NCBI GenBank assembly: GCA_036387335.1
Contig: DASVTZ010000033.1
Span: forward strand, 1 to 37,276
Origin: Longimicrobium sp.
GTDB taxonomy: Bacteria; Gemmatimonadota; Gemmatimonadetes; Longimicrobiales; Longimicrobiaceae
Direction of reading: 5' to 3'
Length of the DNA: 37,276 nucleotides
The notes under the pieces were generated by a model, which saw only the letters and a program-made list of their open reading frames with translations, searched no databases and was not told the origin of the DNA. Both the position numbers and the translations under genes were made by a program. Every line of letters starts with the position of its first letter. Positions within the stretch are counted from its first letter, which is position 1. This document shows positions 15,675 through 24,234 of this stretch, one piece after another.

Positions 15675-17549
15675 TCACTCGAGCGGGCCGGGGCCGTAGT
15701 GCGGCGTGCTCTGCGTGAGGGCCTGCACGAAGCCCGTGCGGCGAAGATAGCCGTTCTCGCGCATCACCTTTACGAGCTGCGCCTTTTCGCGTAGGAGGAG
15801 CATCTGCTGCTCCGGGCCAGCGATGTTGAGCTCGCGGTTCAGCTCGGCCAGGCGCTCCAGGTGCGCCCGCTCCAGGATCTGCGACACGCTTCCGCGAAAG
15901 AACGCCTCGGCCGGCACCATCGACGCGATCTCAGGGTCGCCGCGCAGCTCCTCGAGGAGCGGCTGCACCGCGGGCGGAAAGCGGGTGAGCCACTCGCCCT
16001 CGGGGTCGCGCTGGCCTTCGGCGTCCAGGAGGCCCTGGAATAACGTTCGGTAGAGCGGGAGCAGCAGGGCGTCCGCCTCCACGTGCTTGGCGGCCTCCTC
16101 CACCCAGCGCTCGTCGTGGACCATCAGCAGGAGGAGCGAGCGCTCGGCGTTGGTGCGCATGTCCTTGCGCGCGGGCCTCTGCGCGAAATCCTCCGCGCGG
16201 CGTCCTTCGTCGCGGCGGCGGCGCTCGAGGGGGCCAGGCGCGCGGGGATCACGCGACGCGGCCTCCGCCACCTCGCGCTCCAGCGTCTCGCGCGGGACGC
16301 CCGTCTTCTCGGAGATGCGCCCGATGTACACGCTGCGCACCAGCTCGTCGGAGGCGGCGCGGACGGTGGGGAGCAGGGAGTCGATCGCCTGGCGGGTGCC
16401 CTTGATGCTGGAGAAGAAGTCCTTGCGCTCCAGGATCTGGATCTTGCGCTCCATCACGTCCACCGCGTCGTCCAGGAAGCGGCGGAGCGCGGCCTGCCCC
16501 TTGTTGCGGACGAGCGAATCGGGGTCCTCCCCCTCCGGCAACGTGGCCACGAGGACCTCCAGCCCGGCGCGCAGGAGCTCGTCGCCGGTGCGAAAGGTGG
16601 CCTTGAGGCCGGCCTTGTCGCTGTCGTACAGGAGGATGGCGCGCGGGGCGTAGCGGGCGATCAGTTCGCACTGCTCCTGCGTCATCGCCGTCCCCAGCGG
16701 CGCCACGGCGTTCCCCACCCCGTGCGCGGCGAGGGAGACGTAGTCCATGTAGCCTTCCACGACAAGCACCGCCTCTTCCTTGCGGATGGCGCCGCGGCTC
16801 CATCCCAGGCCGTACAGGACGTTGCCCTTGTGGTAGATGGCCGACTCGGGCGAGTTCAGGTACTTGGGCGTGCGCTCGTCCGCCTCGCCGAGAATGCGCC
16901 CCCCGAACGCCACCACGCGCCCGCTGAGGTCCTCAATGGGGAAGATGATGCGCGCTCGGAAGGCGTCGTAGGGATCACGCCCGTTCTTCGACTCCTTGGC
17001 CAATCCGAGCGCCAGCAGGCGACCGTTGTCGATGCCGTGCTTGCGCGCGGCCTCGCCGAGCGCGACCCACTCCTCGGGCGCCCACCCCAGCCCGAAGCGC
17101 TCCGCCGTCTCGCGGGTGATCCCGCGCCGCTCCAGGTACTCGCGCGCGGGCTTGCCACGCTCGTCGTCCCAGAGCCGCTTCCTGAACCAGTCCGCCGCGA
17201 AGGCGTTGACCTCGTACAGCGGCTGGTTGGGATCGACCTCCTGCCGCCGCGCGCGCTCGTCCGGGATCTCGATCCCCACGCGCTCCGCCACCGTGCGGAT
17301 CGCCTCGGGATAGCTCATCCCCAGGTGCTTCATCAGGAAGGTGAAGACCGTCCCCCCCTCGCCGCACACGAAGCACTTGTAGTACCCCTTGGCCGGATCG
17401 ACCGAAAAGTTCGGGCCATCGCCGCCGTGCAACGGGCACGGCCCGCGGAAGGTCCTCCCGGAGCGCTTGAGGCGCGTGTGCTCCGAGACGATCTCCACGA
17501 GGTCCGCCTGCTGTCGGACCTGTTCGACGAGGTGATCCGGGATCGGCAC
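15675..17549 (-). CDS. dnaG: DNA primase
   Basis: DnaG makes RNA primers at the replication fork. The CHC2 zinc finger is visible at C38, H41, C59 and C62. The TOPRIM catalytic core starts with VVEGYMDYV (E265) and continues with LLYDSDKAGLKA around residue 310, which supplies metal-binding aspartates. The C-terminal third is rich in helical segments, as expected for the helicase-binding domain. The length of 624 residues is normal. The start is GTG at 17549, giving MPIPDHLVEQVRQQADLVEIV, the usual N-terminus. It lies downstream of mutS2 on the same strand, separated by a spacer made of short tandem arrays. The usual partner rpoD is not in the window. Confidence 0.96.
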   Translation of the reverse strand: MPIPDHLVEQVRQQADLVEIVSEHTRLKRSGRTFRGPCPLHGGDGPNFSVDPAKGYYKCFVCGEGGTVFTFLMKHLGMSYPEAIRTVAERVGIEIPDERARRQEVDPNQPLYEVNAFAADWFRKRLWDDERGKPAREYLERRGITRETAERFGLGWAPEEWVALGEAARKHGIDNGRLLALGLAKESKNGRDPYDAFRARIIFPIEDLSGRVVAFGGRILGEADERTPKYLNSPESAIYHKGNVLYGLGWSRGAIRKEEAVLVVEGYMDYVSLAAHGVGNAVAPLGTAMTQEQCELIARYAPRAILLYDSDKAGLKATFRTGDELLRAGLEVLVATLPEGEDPDSLVRNKGQAALRRFLDDAVDVMERKIQILERKDFFSSIKGTRQAIDSLLPTVRAASDELVRSVYIGRISEKTGVPRETLEREVAEAASRDPRAPGPLERRRRDEGRRAEDFAQRPARKDMRTNAERSLLLLMVHDERWVEEAAKHVEADALLLPLYRTLFQGLLDAEGQRDPEGEWLTRFPPAVQPLLEELRGDPEIASMVPAEAFFRGSVSQILERAHLERLAELNRELNIAGPEQQMLLLREKAQLVKVMRENGYLRRTGFVQALTQSTPHYGPGPLE

Positions 17550-17556
17550 GGACTGC

Positions 17557-17670
17557 GGGGAATGGGGAATGGGGAATGGGGAATCGCTCCCTCACCCGAC
17601 CTGCTGCGGCGCGATGCGGGGCCGGTGCCCCCGCACTCACGCACTCACGCACTCACGCACTCTCGCACTT
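17557..17670 (-). repeat. Short tandem arrays between mutS2 and dnaG
   Basis: Two arrays lie in this spacer. GGGGAAT (7-base unit) is repeated about four times at 17557-17584. An 8-base unit, GCACTCAC, is repeated about four times at 17632-17670, ending 3 bases past the TAA stop of mutS2. Between them TGCGGGG and CCCCGCA (17615-17635) form a 7-bp hairpin. The GGGGAAT word recurs in complement next to pheS at 33959-33987. Confidence 0.8.
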
Positions 17671-17673
17671 CAG

Positions 17674-20055
17674 TTACGCGAACTCCACCACCGTCACCCC
17701 CGTCCCTCCCTCGAACAGCTCACCGGCGCGCGAGGTCAGGATGCGGCGGTCGTTCTTGATCAGGTCGCGGACGTGGGCACGCAGCGCGCCGGTGCCCTTG
17801 CCGTGGATGATGCGGAACGACGGCAGGCCCGCCAGGATCGCGTCGTCCACCGCGCGGCCGAGCACCGTCTCCACCTCGTCCACGCGCATCCCGCGCAGGT
17901 CCACCTCCGGGTGCGCCTCGCTGGTGTGCGAGTAGTAGCCGGCCGTCGGCTTGCTCCGCTCGCGCTGCTGGTCGCCGGCCGGGAGCGGCGAGAGGTCCTC
18001 GCGCGGCAGGAGGATGCGGATGGAGCCCGCTTCCACCAGCGCCTTGCCGTCGCGCACCTCCACGACGATTCCGGTGCGCCCCAGCGACTCGATTCTCACG
18101 CGGACGCCCGCCTCCAGCGCCACCGCGTCGGCCGTGCGGGCGGGATGCGCGCCGGCCTTCTTGCGCTCCTGCGGCACGCGCTCGCGCTGGCGGGTCGCGG
18201 CCTCCTCCACGCGGCGCCGAGCGGCGCGCGAGGCCTCCTCCAGCTGCGCCGCGTCCGCCACGCCGCGCACCTCTTGGATGGCGGCCTCCACCTCGGCGCG
18301 TGAGCGGAGGAGGAGGTCGCGCGCCTGCTGCCGTGCGCGCCGCTCCGCGTCGCGCTCCTTCTCCTTGAGCGAGCGCTCGCGCTCCTCAAGCGCCTGCTGC
18401 AGCGCGCGCGTCTCCGCGAGCTGGCGCTCCAGCGCGACGGTGGCTTCCGAGAGGCGCTGCTCCTTCGCCTCCAGGTCCAGGAGGAGGCGGGCCACGTCGC
18501 GCTCGCCCTGCGGCAGCGCGGACTCGGCGTGTTCCAGCACCGACTCCGCCATCCCGAGCCGCCGCGCGATCGCCAGGCCGTACGAGCGGCCGGGGATTCC
18601 CTTCACCAGGCGGTACGTCGGCTGCAGGCGCTCCGCGTCGAACTGGAGCGAGGCGTTCACGACCCCACGCTCCTCCGTCGCCAGCAGCTTGAGCTGTCCC
18701 AGGTGTGTGGTGGCGACGGTGAAGGCGGAGCGGCGCGTCAGCTCGATGAGGATGGCGCGGGCCAGCACGCCGCCCTCCACCGGGTCCGTCCCGCTCCCGA
18801 TCTCGTCCGTCAGCACCAGCGCATCCCAGTCCGCGCCGTCCAGCGCCTCGCGCAGGTTCTTGAGGTGCGCGGAAAAGGTGGAGAGCGACGCCTCGATGCT
18901 CTGCTCGTCGCCGATGTCCGCGAACACCTGGCGGAAGACGGGGAGCTTCGAGCGCGGCCCCACCGGCGGAATGATCCCGCTCTGCGTGAGGAGCGAGATC
19001 AGACCGATCGCCTTCAGCAGCACCGTCTTGCCGCCCGTGTTGGGCCCGGAGATCAGCAGCGTCCGCTCCCCCGCGTCCATCCGCAGGTCGAAGGGCACCA
19101 CGGCCCCGCTGCGCGCCTGGAGCACCGGGTGATAGCCGTTCACGACCTCGTACTCCTCCGTCCCGGCGGGGAGGAGGCGCGGCACGTGCCCGTCCGACTT
19201 GATGGCGTAGCGCGCGCGGGCGTACACGGAGTCCAGCGCCACCATCGCGTCCAGCGTCGCCAGCAGCTCCGGCTGCATCGGCCGCAGCCGGGCGGAGAGC
19301 TCGCGCAGGATGCGCGTGACCTCGCGCTGCTCCGTCGCCTCCAGCTCGCGGAGGCGGTTCATCATCTCCACGGCGACGGGCGGCTCCACGAAGAGCGTCG
19401 CGCCCGTCCCGCTCTCGTCGTGCACGATGCCGCCCACCTCGCCGCGCCCTTCGCGGCGGATGGGGATCACGAAGCGCCCCTCGCGCACCGTCACCGATGC
19501 GTCCGGCACCTGGTAGTGCGCCGGGAGCGACGAGACGTAGGACGCCAGCTTCTCCACCAGCCGGTTGCGCGCGCTCTTGATCTCGCGGCGCGTGCGGTAG
19601 AGGAGCGGCGAAGCCTCGTCTCGCACGGTGCCGTGGTCGTCCACGGTGCGCCCGATCTCCGTCTCCTCCTTCTCCGCCTCCACCAGCGCGCCGGCGAGCA
19701 TCGCCAGGAGCGGAAAGCTCGCGGCCTGGCCCTGGATCGCGCGCCGCGTCACCCGCGACGATGCGAGGAGCGTCGCCACGTCGCGAAGCTGCGAGCCGTC
19801 TAGCACGGAGCCCTCCACGCGCAGCTTGCGGAGCGGGTCGCGCACGTCCGGGATCGCGGGGATGTACCACCCCGAGTCGCCGCGGAGGAAGCCGCGCATC
19901 TGGTCCACGCGCGCCAGCTCCGGCTCGATCCACCCGAGGTCGGCCGAGGGCTCCAGCGCGCGCACCGCGTCCCCGCCGAGCGCAGACGATGCGTAGCGTG
20001 CGACGATGTCCAGCGCGTCGCGGTACTCTAGGACGTTGAGAGCGTGCGGATTCAT
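17674..20055 (-). CDS. mutS2: MutS2 family DNA/ribosome-associated ATPase with Smr domain
   Basis: MutS2 proteins suppress recombination and, in Bacillus subtilis, rescue collided ribosomes. The 793-residue product has a helical core, then an ABC-type ATPase domain with Walker A GPNTGGKT (337-344) and DEIGSGTDPVEGG further on. A long Arg/Glu-rich coiled segment follows, and a C-terminal Smr domain (VDLRGMRVDEVETVL, about 715-793) has the nuclease-type HGKGTGALR motif. The ATG at 20055 is chosen because the family N-terminus begins there; the open frame extends 39 codons further upstream without similarity. It ends with TAA next to a repeat array. Confidence 0.95.
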   Translation of the reverse strand: MNPHALNVLEYRDALDIVARYASSALGGDAVRALEPSADLGWIEPELARVDQMRGFLRGDSGWYIPAIPDVRDPLRKLRVEGSVLDGSQLRDVATLLASSRVTRRAIQGQAASFPLLAMLAGALVEAEKEETEIGRTVDDHGTVRDEASPLLYRTRREIKSARNRLVEKLASYVSSLPAHYQVPDASVTVREGRFVIPIRREGRGEVGGIVHDESGTGATLFVEPPVAVEMMNRLRELEATEQREVTRILRELSARLRPMQPELLATLDAMVALDSVYARARYAIKSDGHVPRLLPAGTEEYEVVNGYHPVLQARSGAVVPFDLRMDAGERTLLISGPNTGGKTVLLKAIGLISLLTQSGIIPPVGPRSKLPVFRQVFADIGDEQSIEASLSTFSAHLKNLREALDGADWDALVLTDEIGSGTDPVEGGVLARAILIELTRRSAFTVATTHLGQLKLLATEERGVVNASLQFDAERLQPTYRLVKGIPGRSYGLAIARRLGMAESVLEHAESALPQGERDVARLLLDLEAKEQRLSEATVALERQLAETRALQQALEERERSLKEKERDAERRARQQARDLLLRSRAEVEAAIQEVRGVADAAQLEEASRAARRRVEEAATRQRERVPQERKKAGAHPARTADAVALEAGVRVRIESLGRTGIVVEVRDGKALVEAGSIRILLPREDLSPLPAGDQQRERSKPTAGYYSHTSEAHPEVDLRGMRVDEVETVLGRAVDDAILAGLPSFRIIHGKGTGALRAHVRDLIKNDRRILTSRAGELFEGGTGVTVVEFA

Positions 20056-20204
20056 CCGGATCTGCGTGCGTTCATTCCGCAAGGTACGTCGTGCGCCCCT
20101 CCCGCGCGACGGATCAGCACGCTGTATACCCCCGCCCCGCTCCCTCGGTTCAGCCCCGCCACAACCGAACATTAACCGAAAATACGGAGTAGCGGAAGTA
20201 TCCC

Positions 20205-20318
20205 AACAACAATCTCACGCGGAGGCCCGAAGACGCGGAGAAAAGAACTGCAGCTGCTTGGGTGTTCTTTTTCTTTTCTCTCTGCGTCTCCGCGTCTCCG
20301 CGTGAGGCCCTGTTGTTT
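20205..20318. repeat. Palindromic 'CTCACGCGGAG' element, copy 1
   Basis: The left arm (from about 20214) reads CTCACGCGGAG...AGACGCGGAG and the right arm reads CTGCGTCTCCGCGTCTCCGCGTGAG in outline. The two are separated by about 35 bases rich in T and C on the plus strand. Outer words AACAACA and TGTTGTT extend the pairing. This is the main content of the 20056-20366 gap between NAD kinase and mutS2. Related copies lie at 24143-24234 and 28491-28690. Confidence 0.75.
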
Positions 20319-20335
20319 CGATCACGAAAAATCGA

Positions 20336-20362
20336 CGGCCCCAGCGCATCGCACCGGGGCCG
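20336..20362 (-). terminator. Terminator after NAD kinase gene
   Basis: CGGCCCC (20336-20342) and GGGGCCG (20356-20362) form a stem just past the NAD kinase stop. On the minus strand it is followed by TCGATTTTTCG, giving the usual T-run. Confidence 0.65.
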
Positions 20363-20366
20363 TTGT

Positions 20367-21260
20367 TTATCGCTTGCGCTCTTCCAGGTCGCCCCAGCGC
20401 AGCTTGACGCGCAGGGTGGAGAAGAAGCTGCGCTCGGGGAGGCGGACGAGGGACACGCGCTCGTCCGCGCGGCGCACCACGACGCGGGCGCCGGGGATGA
20501 GGCGCTCGCTCTCCTGGCCGTCGATGGTCAGGATCAGCTCCTCGGTGGGGGAGAGCACCTCCACCGTCAGCGTCTCCTCCGCGGGGAGGACGAGGGGGCG
20601 CACGCTGAGCGTGTGGGGAGATATCGGGGTGGCGATGATGCAATCCACGGCCGGGTGGACGATGGGGCCGCCCGCCGAGAGGGAGTACGCCGTGGAGCCG
20701 GTGGGCGTCGCCAGGATGATACCGTCCGCGCTGTAGCTCCCCACCTCTTCGCGAAGCGCCGTCACCTGCAGCCGGATCACGCGCGCCGAGCCGCCCTTGT
20801 GCAGCACGGCGTCGTTCAGCGCCAGGTACTCGCCGCGCTCCTCGCCGTCCGGCCCCATGGAGCGGATGTCCAGCGCCATCCGCCGGTCCAGCTCGAAGTC
20901 GCCGCGCAGCCAGCAATCCAGCGCCAAATCCAGCTCGGCAGGATGCGCGGTGGTGAGGAAGCCCAGGTGCCCCAGGTTGATCCCCAGCACCGGCACGGAG
21001 TCGCGCGCCACCAGCCGCGCGCCCCGCAGCAGCGTCCCGTCGCCGCCCAGCGTGAGGAGCACGTCAAGCGTGGGGATCAGGTCGGGCGTCAGGACCGCCG
21101 AGACGGGGGCCGCCTCCAGGAGGGCGTCTTCCAGGAACAGCTCCAGCCCGCGCTCCCGGGCGAACGCCAGGAGGCGGGCCAGCGCCGCTTCGAGCTCGTC
21201 GTACCGGTCATGGCCGACGACGCCGACGCGCCGCGGCCCCGCCCCGTCAGGCGGTCTCAA
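20367..21260 (-). CDS. nadK: NAD kinase
   Basis: NAD kinase phosphorylates NAD to NADP. The nucleotide-binding motif GGDGT is at residues 72-76. LNDAVLHK corresponds to the NE/D motif, and GSTAYSLSAGGPIVHP is the conserved Gly-rich motif. The product is 297 residues, normal for the family. The start is TTG at 21260, inside the end of dxs (14-base overlap), with GGAAG 4 bases upstream; no better start codon exists in frame before the first conserved segment. It follows dxs and shares its transcript, and a terminator-like hairpin lies immediately after the stop. Confidence 0.93.
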   Translation of the reverse strand: MRPPDGAGPRRVGVVGHDRYDELEAALARLLAFARERGLELFLEDALLEAAPVSAVLTPDLIPTLDVLLTLGGDGTLLRGARLVARDSVPVLGINLGHLGFLTTAHPAELDLALDCWLRGDFELDRRMALDIRSMGPDGEERGEYLALNDAVLHKGGSARVIRLQVTALREEVGSYSADGIILATPTGSTAYSLSAGGPIVHPAVDCIIATPISPHTLSVRPLVLPAEETLTVEVLSPTEELILTIDGQESERLIPGARVVVRRADERVSLVRLPERSFFSTLRVKLRWGDLEERKR

Positions 21261-23184
21261 GCAGCTTCCGCAGCGGCTTGCCCACCAGCGAGCGCGCCCG
21301 CGCCGCGATCCCCTCCGGCGTCAGATCCAGCTCGCCCAGCAGCTCGGCGCGCTCGCCGTGCTCCACGAAGCGGTCCGGAAGCCCCATCGACGCGCACCGC
21401 ACCCCAGGCCAGCGCGCCGCCACGTGCGCCGACGCATACGTGCCGAAGCCGTTCACCACCGTCCCCTCCTCCACCGTCAGCAGGTGCGGGTGCGCGGGGA
21501 AGAGGCGCTCCAGCGTCCCCTCGTCGAGCGGCTTCACGAAGCGGGCGTTGACCACGGTGGCCGAGACGCCTTCGCGCTGCAGCATCTCCGCGGCCGCCAT
21601 CGCGGGCGCCACCATCGTCCCGACCGCCAGGATCGCGACGTCCTTGCCGGTGCGCAGCGTCTCCCAGCTCCCGTGCACCACCGGCTCGATCTCCGCGATC
21701 GGCCGTGGCAGCGCGGGGACGTTGTCGCGCGGAATGCGGATGGCGAAGGGGCCGTGCTTCCACTCCAACGCCAGCTTCAGCAGACCGATCAGCTCGTCCG
21801 CGTTGTGCGGCGCCGCGATCGTCATCCCCGGCACCGGCAGCAGGTAGGCGATGTCCAGCCCGCCGTGGTGCGTCTGCCCGTCGTCGCCCGCGATGCCTGC
21901 GCGGTCCATCACGAAGCACACCGGCAGCTCCTGCAGCGCCACGTCGTGGACGATGGAGTCGTACGCGCGCTGGAGGAAGGTGGAGTAGATCGCCACCACC
22001 GGCTTGATCCCCTGCGTCGCCAGCCCGGCGGCAAAGGTGACGGCGTGCCCCTCGGCGATCCCCACGTCGAAGAAGCGCTCGGGGTGTGCCTTCTGGAAGA
22101 TGTCGGTGCTCGTGCCCCCGGCCATCGCGGCGGTGATCGCCACCACGTCCCGGTCCTCGGCGGCCAGCTCCGTGAGCGCCTGCCCGAAGACGTTCTGCCA
22201 GCGCGGCAGCCCGGCGGCGGAGACCTTGAGCGGTGCGCCGGTGGTGCGGTCGAAGCCGCCCTGCGCGTGCCACTTCACCTGGTCCGCCTCGGCCGGCGCG
22301 AACCCCTTCCCCTTGGTGGTGAGGACGTGCACCAGCCGCGGCCCCTTCATCTTGCGCACCAGTTCGAACGTCTCCACCAGCGAGGCGACGTCGTGCCCGT
22401 CTACCGGACCCACGTAGCGGAATCCGAGCTCCTCGAACAGCATCCCCGGAACGAACATCCCCTTGAAGGCGTCATCCGCGCGGACGGCGAAGTGCTCCAC
22501 CATCTCGCCGATGGTGCCGATGCGCGGCGCCGCGTGCACCAGCCGCTTCACCTCTTCGCGGATGCGGTTGTACAGCGGCGAGGTGCGCACGCCGGTCAGC
22601 CGCTTGTGGACGCCCAGGTACTTGTGCAGCGCCCCCACGTTGGGGGAGATCGACATCTGGTTGTCGTTGAGGACGACGATCAGGTCCCGGTCCGTGTCGC
22701 CGGCGTTGTTGAGCGCCTCGTACGCCAGCCCGCACGTCATGGAGCCGTCGCCGATCACCGCGATCGCCTCGTAGTCGTCGCCGCGCAGGTCGCGCGCGGC
22801 GGCGATCCCCACCGCGGCGGAGATCGAGGTGGCGGCGTGCCCGGCGCCGAAGACGTCGTACTCGCTCTCGTCGCGGCGCAGGAAGCCGGAGAGCCCGTGG
22901 CGCTTGCGGATGCCGGGCATCCCCTCGTTGCGCCCGGTGAGGATCTTGTGGGGGTACGCCTGGTGCCCCACGTCCCAGATGAGCTGGTCGCTCGGGGTGT
23001 CGAAGGCGCGGTGGAGCGCCACGGCCAACTCCACCGCACCCAGGTTGGAGCCGAAGTGAGCGCCCTTGTGGGCCGCCACCACGTCGATCACGCGGTCGCG
23101 CACTTCCTGGCAGAGGGCGGGAAGCTCCTCGGCCGGCAGCGCGCGGACGTCCGCGGGAAATTTCACACTGTCGAGAAGTGCCAC
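21247..23184 (-). CDS. dxs: 1-deoxy-D-xylulose-5-phosphate synthase
   Basis: Dxs condenses pyruvate and glyceraldehyde-3-phosphate, the first step of the MEP isoprenoid pathway, using thiamine diphosphate. The protein is 645 residues. The GAHFGSNLGAVEL segment carries the catalytic histidine H43. IAVIGDGSMTCGLAYEALNN is the ThDP/Mg motif, and FFDVGIAEGHAVTFAAGLA and the DDGQTHHG loop lie in the second domain. The GTG at 23184 is chosen over further upstream codons because GGAAGGAG lies about 5 bases before it. Two predicted promoters precede it. The usual neighbour ispA lies further upstream, separated by the PIN gene pair. Confidence 0.96.
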   Translation of the reverse strand: MALLDSVKFPADVRALPAEELPALCQEVRDRVIDVVAAHKGAHFGSNLGAVELAVALHRAFDTPSDQLIWDVGHQAYPHKILTGRNEGMPGIRKRHGLSGFLRRDESEYDVFGAGHAATSISAAVGIAAARDLRGDDYEAIAVIGDGSMTCGLAYEALNNAGDTDRDLIVVLNDNQMSISPNVGALHKYLGVHKRLTGVRTSPLYNRIREEVKRLVHAAPRIGTIGEMVEHFAVRADDAFKGMFVPGMLFEELGFRYVGPVDGHDVASLVETFELVRKMKGPRLVHVLTTKGKGFAPAEADQVKWHAQGGFDRTTGAPLKVSAAGLPRWQNVFGQALTELAAEDRDVVAITAAMAGGTSTDIFQKAHPERFFDVGIAEGHAVTFAAGLATQGIKPVVAIYSTFLQRAYDSIVHDVALQELPVCFVMDRAGIAGDDGQTHHGGLDIAYLLPVPGMTIAAPHNADELIGLLKLALEWKHGPFAIRIPRDNVPALPRPIAEIEPVVHGSWETLRTGKDVAILAVGTMVAPAMAAAEMLQREGVSATVVNARFVKPLDEGTLERLFPAHPHLLTVEEGTVVNGFGTYASAHVAARWPGVRCASMGLPDRFVEHGERAELLGELDLTPEGIAARARSLVGKPLRKLLETA

Positions 23185-23235
23185 GGGGCTCCTTCCTTCC
23201 ACTCTCAAGGGTCGGCCGGACGGCCGCATCCGAAC

Positions 23236-23264
23236 AATCTAGACCATGAGCCGCGCTCAACCAA
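23236..23264 (-). promoter_or_regulatory. Candidate proximal promoter of dxs
   Basis: TTGGTT (23264-23259) and TAGATT (23241-23236) on the minus strand, with a 17-base spacer, 52 bases before the dxs GTG. The match is good but weaker in the -35 box than the distal promoter. Confidence 0.45.
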
Positions 23265-23301
23265 CCTCTGCCCGTCACAGCCGCGGCACGGCATCCACTT
23301 T

Positions 23302-23330
23302 ACAGTACAAAGCATCCGCGCCCGCGTCAA
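23302..23330 (-). promoter_or_regulatory. Candidate distal promoter of dxs-nadK
   Basis: TTGACG (23330-23325) and TACTGT (23307-23302) on the minus strand with a 17-base spacer, about 120 bases before the dxs GTG. It lies just past the stop of the PIN gene, so dxs and nadK can be expressed independently of the upstream genes. Confidence 0.6.
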
Positions 23331-23350
23331 CCTTTCTCCTGGCGCACGAA

Positions 23351-23848
23351 CTAGCCGAGCAGGTCGTATAACCGGAGGTGGTGGAAGTTAAAAACATCCA
23401 CGTCCTCCGATCGGAGGTACTGCGAGAGGCGGAAATCGTCTGTGAGGACGAGATAGCGGCCCTTGGCCTCGCGCAGCACGGCCGTGTCAGTGATTCCGAA
23501 GCGCGGGAAGGCGGGGTCTTCCGCGAGCTCCGCCGCGGGAGTGTGTTCTTCGCCGAAAAGCCTGAGTCCCGCGCTCAGTGCCGCGAATACGCCCGTCCGC
23601 GTACGATCTGTCAACTGTCCCGCGAGGTTGCTGACCTCCGTCAGGATATGCGGAGTTGTAACGATCCGCCTGAAGTGCTCGATGAAGGCTACGAGGAGAT
23701 CGTGATCCCCTGAGGTGAACTGCATCGTCCGCTTGAATCTCGCGATTTCGTTCGGATCGTGTGCGCCCACGAAGTACATCAGGAGCAGGTTGGTGTCGAT
23801 GAGCACCCCCGATCCACGGTAACGCGCGACGGTGGCGGCGGGGATCAT
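23351..23848 (-). CDS. PIN-domain protein (possible toxin-type RNase)
   Basis: PIN domains are metal-dependent RNases, common as toxins of type II toxin-antitoxin pairs. The 165-residue product shows the expected acidic residues: D18 in VLIDTNLLLMYF, E71 in ILTEVSNLAG, D121 in GITDTAVLREA and D137/D138 in YLVLTDDFRL. It is longer than typical VapC (about 130) and has an inserted segment around residues 28-60. The ATG at 23848 overlaps the stop of the upstream 87-residue gene as ATGA, so the pair is translationally coupled, as in toxin-antitoxin operons. The partner does not look like a known DNA-binding antitoxin, so a toxin role is only an inference. Confidence 0.75.
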   Translation of the reverse strand: MIPAATVARYRGSGVLIDTNLLLMYFVGAHDPNEIARFKRTMQFTSGDHDLLVAFIEHFRRIVTTPHILTEVSNLAGQLTDRTRTGVFAALSAGLRLFGEEHTPAAELAEDPAFPRFGITDTAVLREAKGRYLVLTDDFRLSQYLRSEDVDVFNFHHLRLYDLLG

Positions 23849-24108
23849 GCGACGGAGCGAATCTTCATCGAGCGGACCTCACCGGTCTCGCGGTCGACCT
23901 CGAAGATCTTGTAGTCCCGCCCGCTCCCCGCACGCGCGAGCGCCACGAACGGATTGGCGGGGCTCGGCCAACTGAGCGTGATCAGCCAGAACCGGTCGTC
24001 GGACGAAGGCTCCACTTCCTCCAACAGGAGGCTGCTCTCCCCCCTTTCCCCGTACATCTCCCTTGCATAGCGCACTGCCGCCTGGACCGCCGTCTTCACA
24101 TCGATCAT
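23845..24108 (-). CDS. Small protein coupled to PIN-domain gene, function unknown
   Basis: An 87-residue product that I do not recognise as a named family. It begins with an amphipathic helix (VKTAVQAAVRYAREMYG), continues with a strand-rich middle around FWLITLSW, and ends YKIFEVDRETGEVRSMKIR. The last part resembles the beta-hairpin 'VDxxTGEV' pattern seen in PepSY-like and other small strand-rich domains. It lacks an evident ribbon-helix-helix, AbrB or HTH motif. It overlaps the PIN gene by 4 bases and comes first, the usual antitoxin position. It sits between the ispA group and dxs, flanked by a repeat (24143-24234) upstream. Confidence 0.65.
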   Translation of the reverse strand: MIDVKTAVQAAVRYAREMYGERGESSLLLEEVEPSSDDRFWLITLSWPSPANPFVALARAGSGRDYKIFEVDRETGEVRSMKIRSVA

Positions 24109-24142
24109 CGTTCACCTCCGAACCCTATGTGGGGAGACGATT

Positions 24143-24234
24143 CCGTTTTACTTCCTCTGTGTCTCTGTGTCTCTGTGTGCGCCAAGCGGTTGCAGTCCTT
24201 CGCGTCTCCGCGCCTCCGCGTGAGACCCGTTTTG
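24143..24234. repeat. Palindrome-family element, copy 2 (one-sided)
   Basis: CTCTGTGTCTCTGTGTCTCTGTG (in outline, three CTCTGTGT units) is followed by GCGTCTCCGCGCCTCCGCGTGAG. These are the right-hand arms of the element seen complete at 28491-28690; the matching left arms are absent. It ends directly against the stop codon of the prenyl synthase gene. Confidence 0.7.

Noticed and set aside
23879-24115. Alternative 78-codon frame overlapping the PIN partner gene
   Set aside because: The -1 frame product is Arg/Gly-rich and motif-free, while the chosen frame is coupled to the PIN gene by an ATGA overlap.
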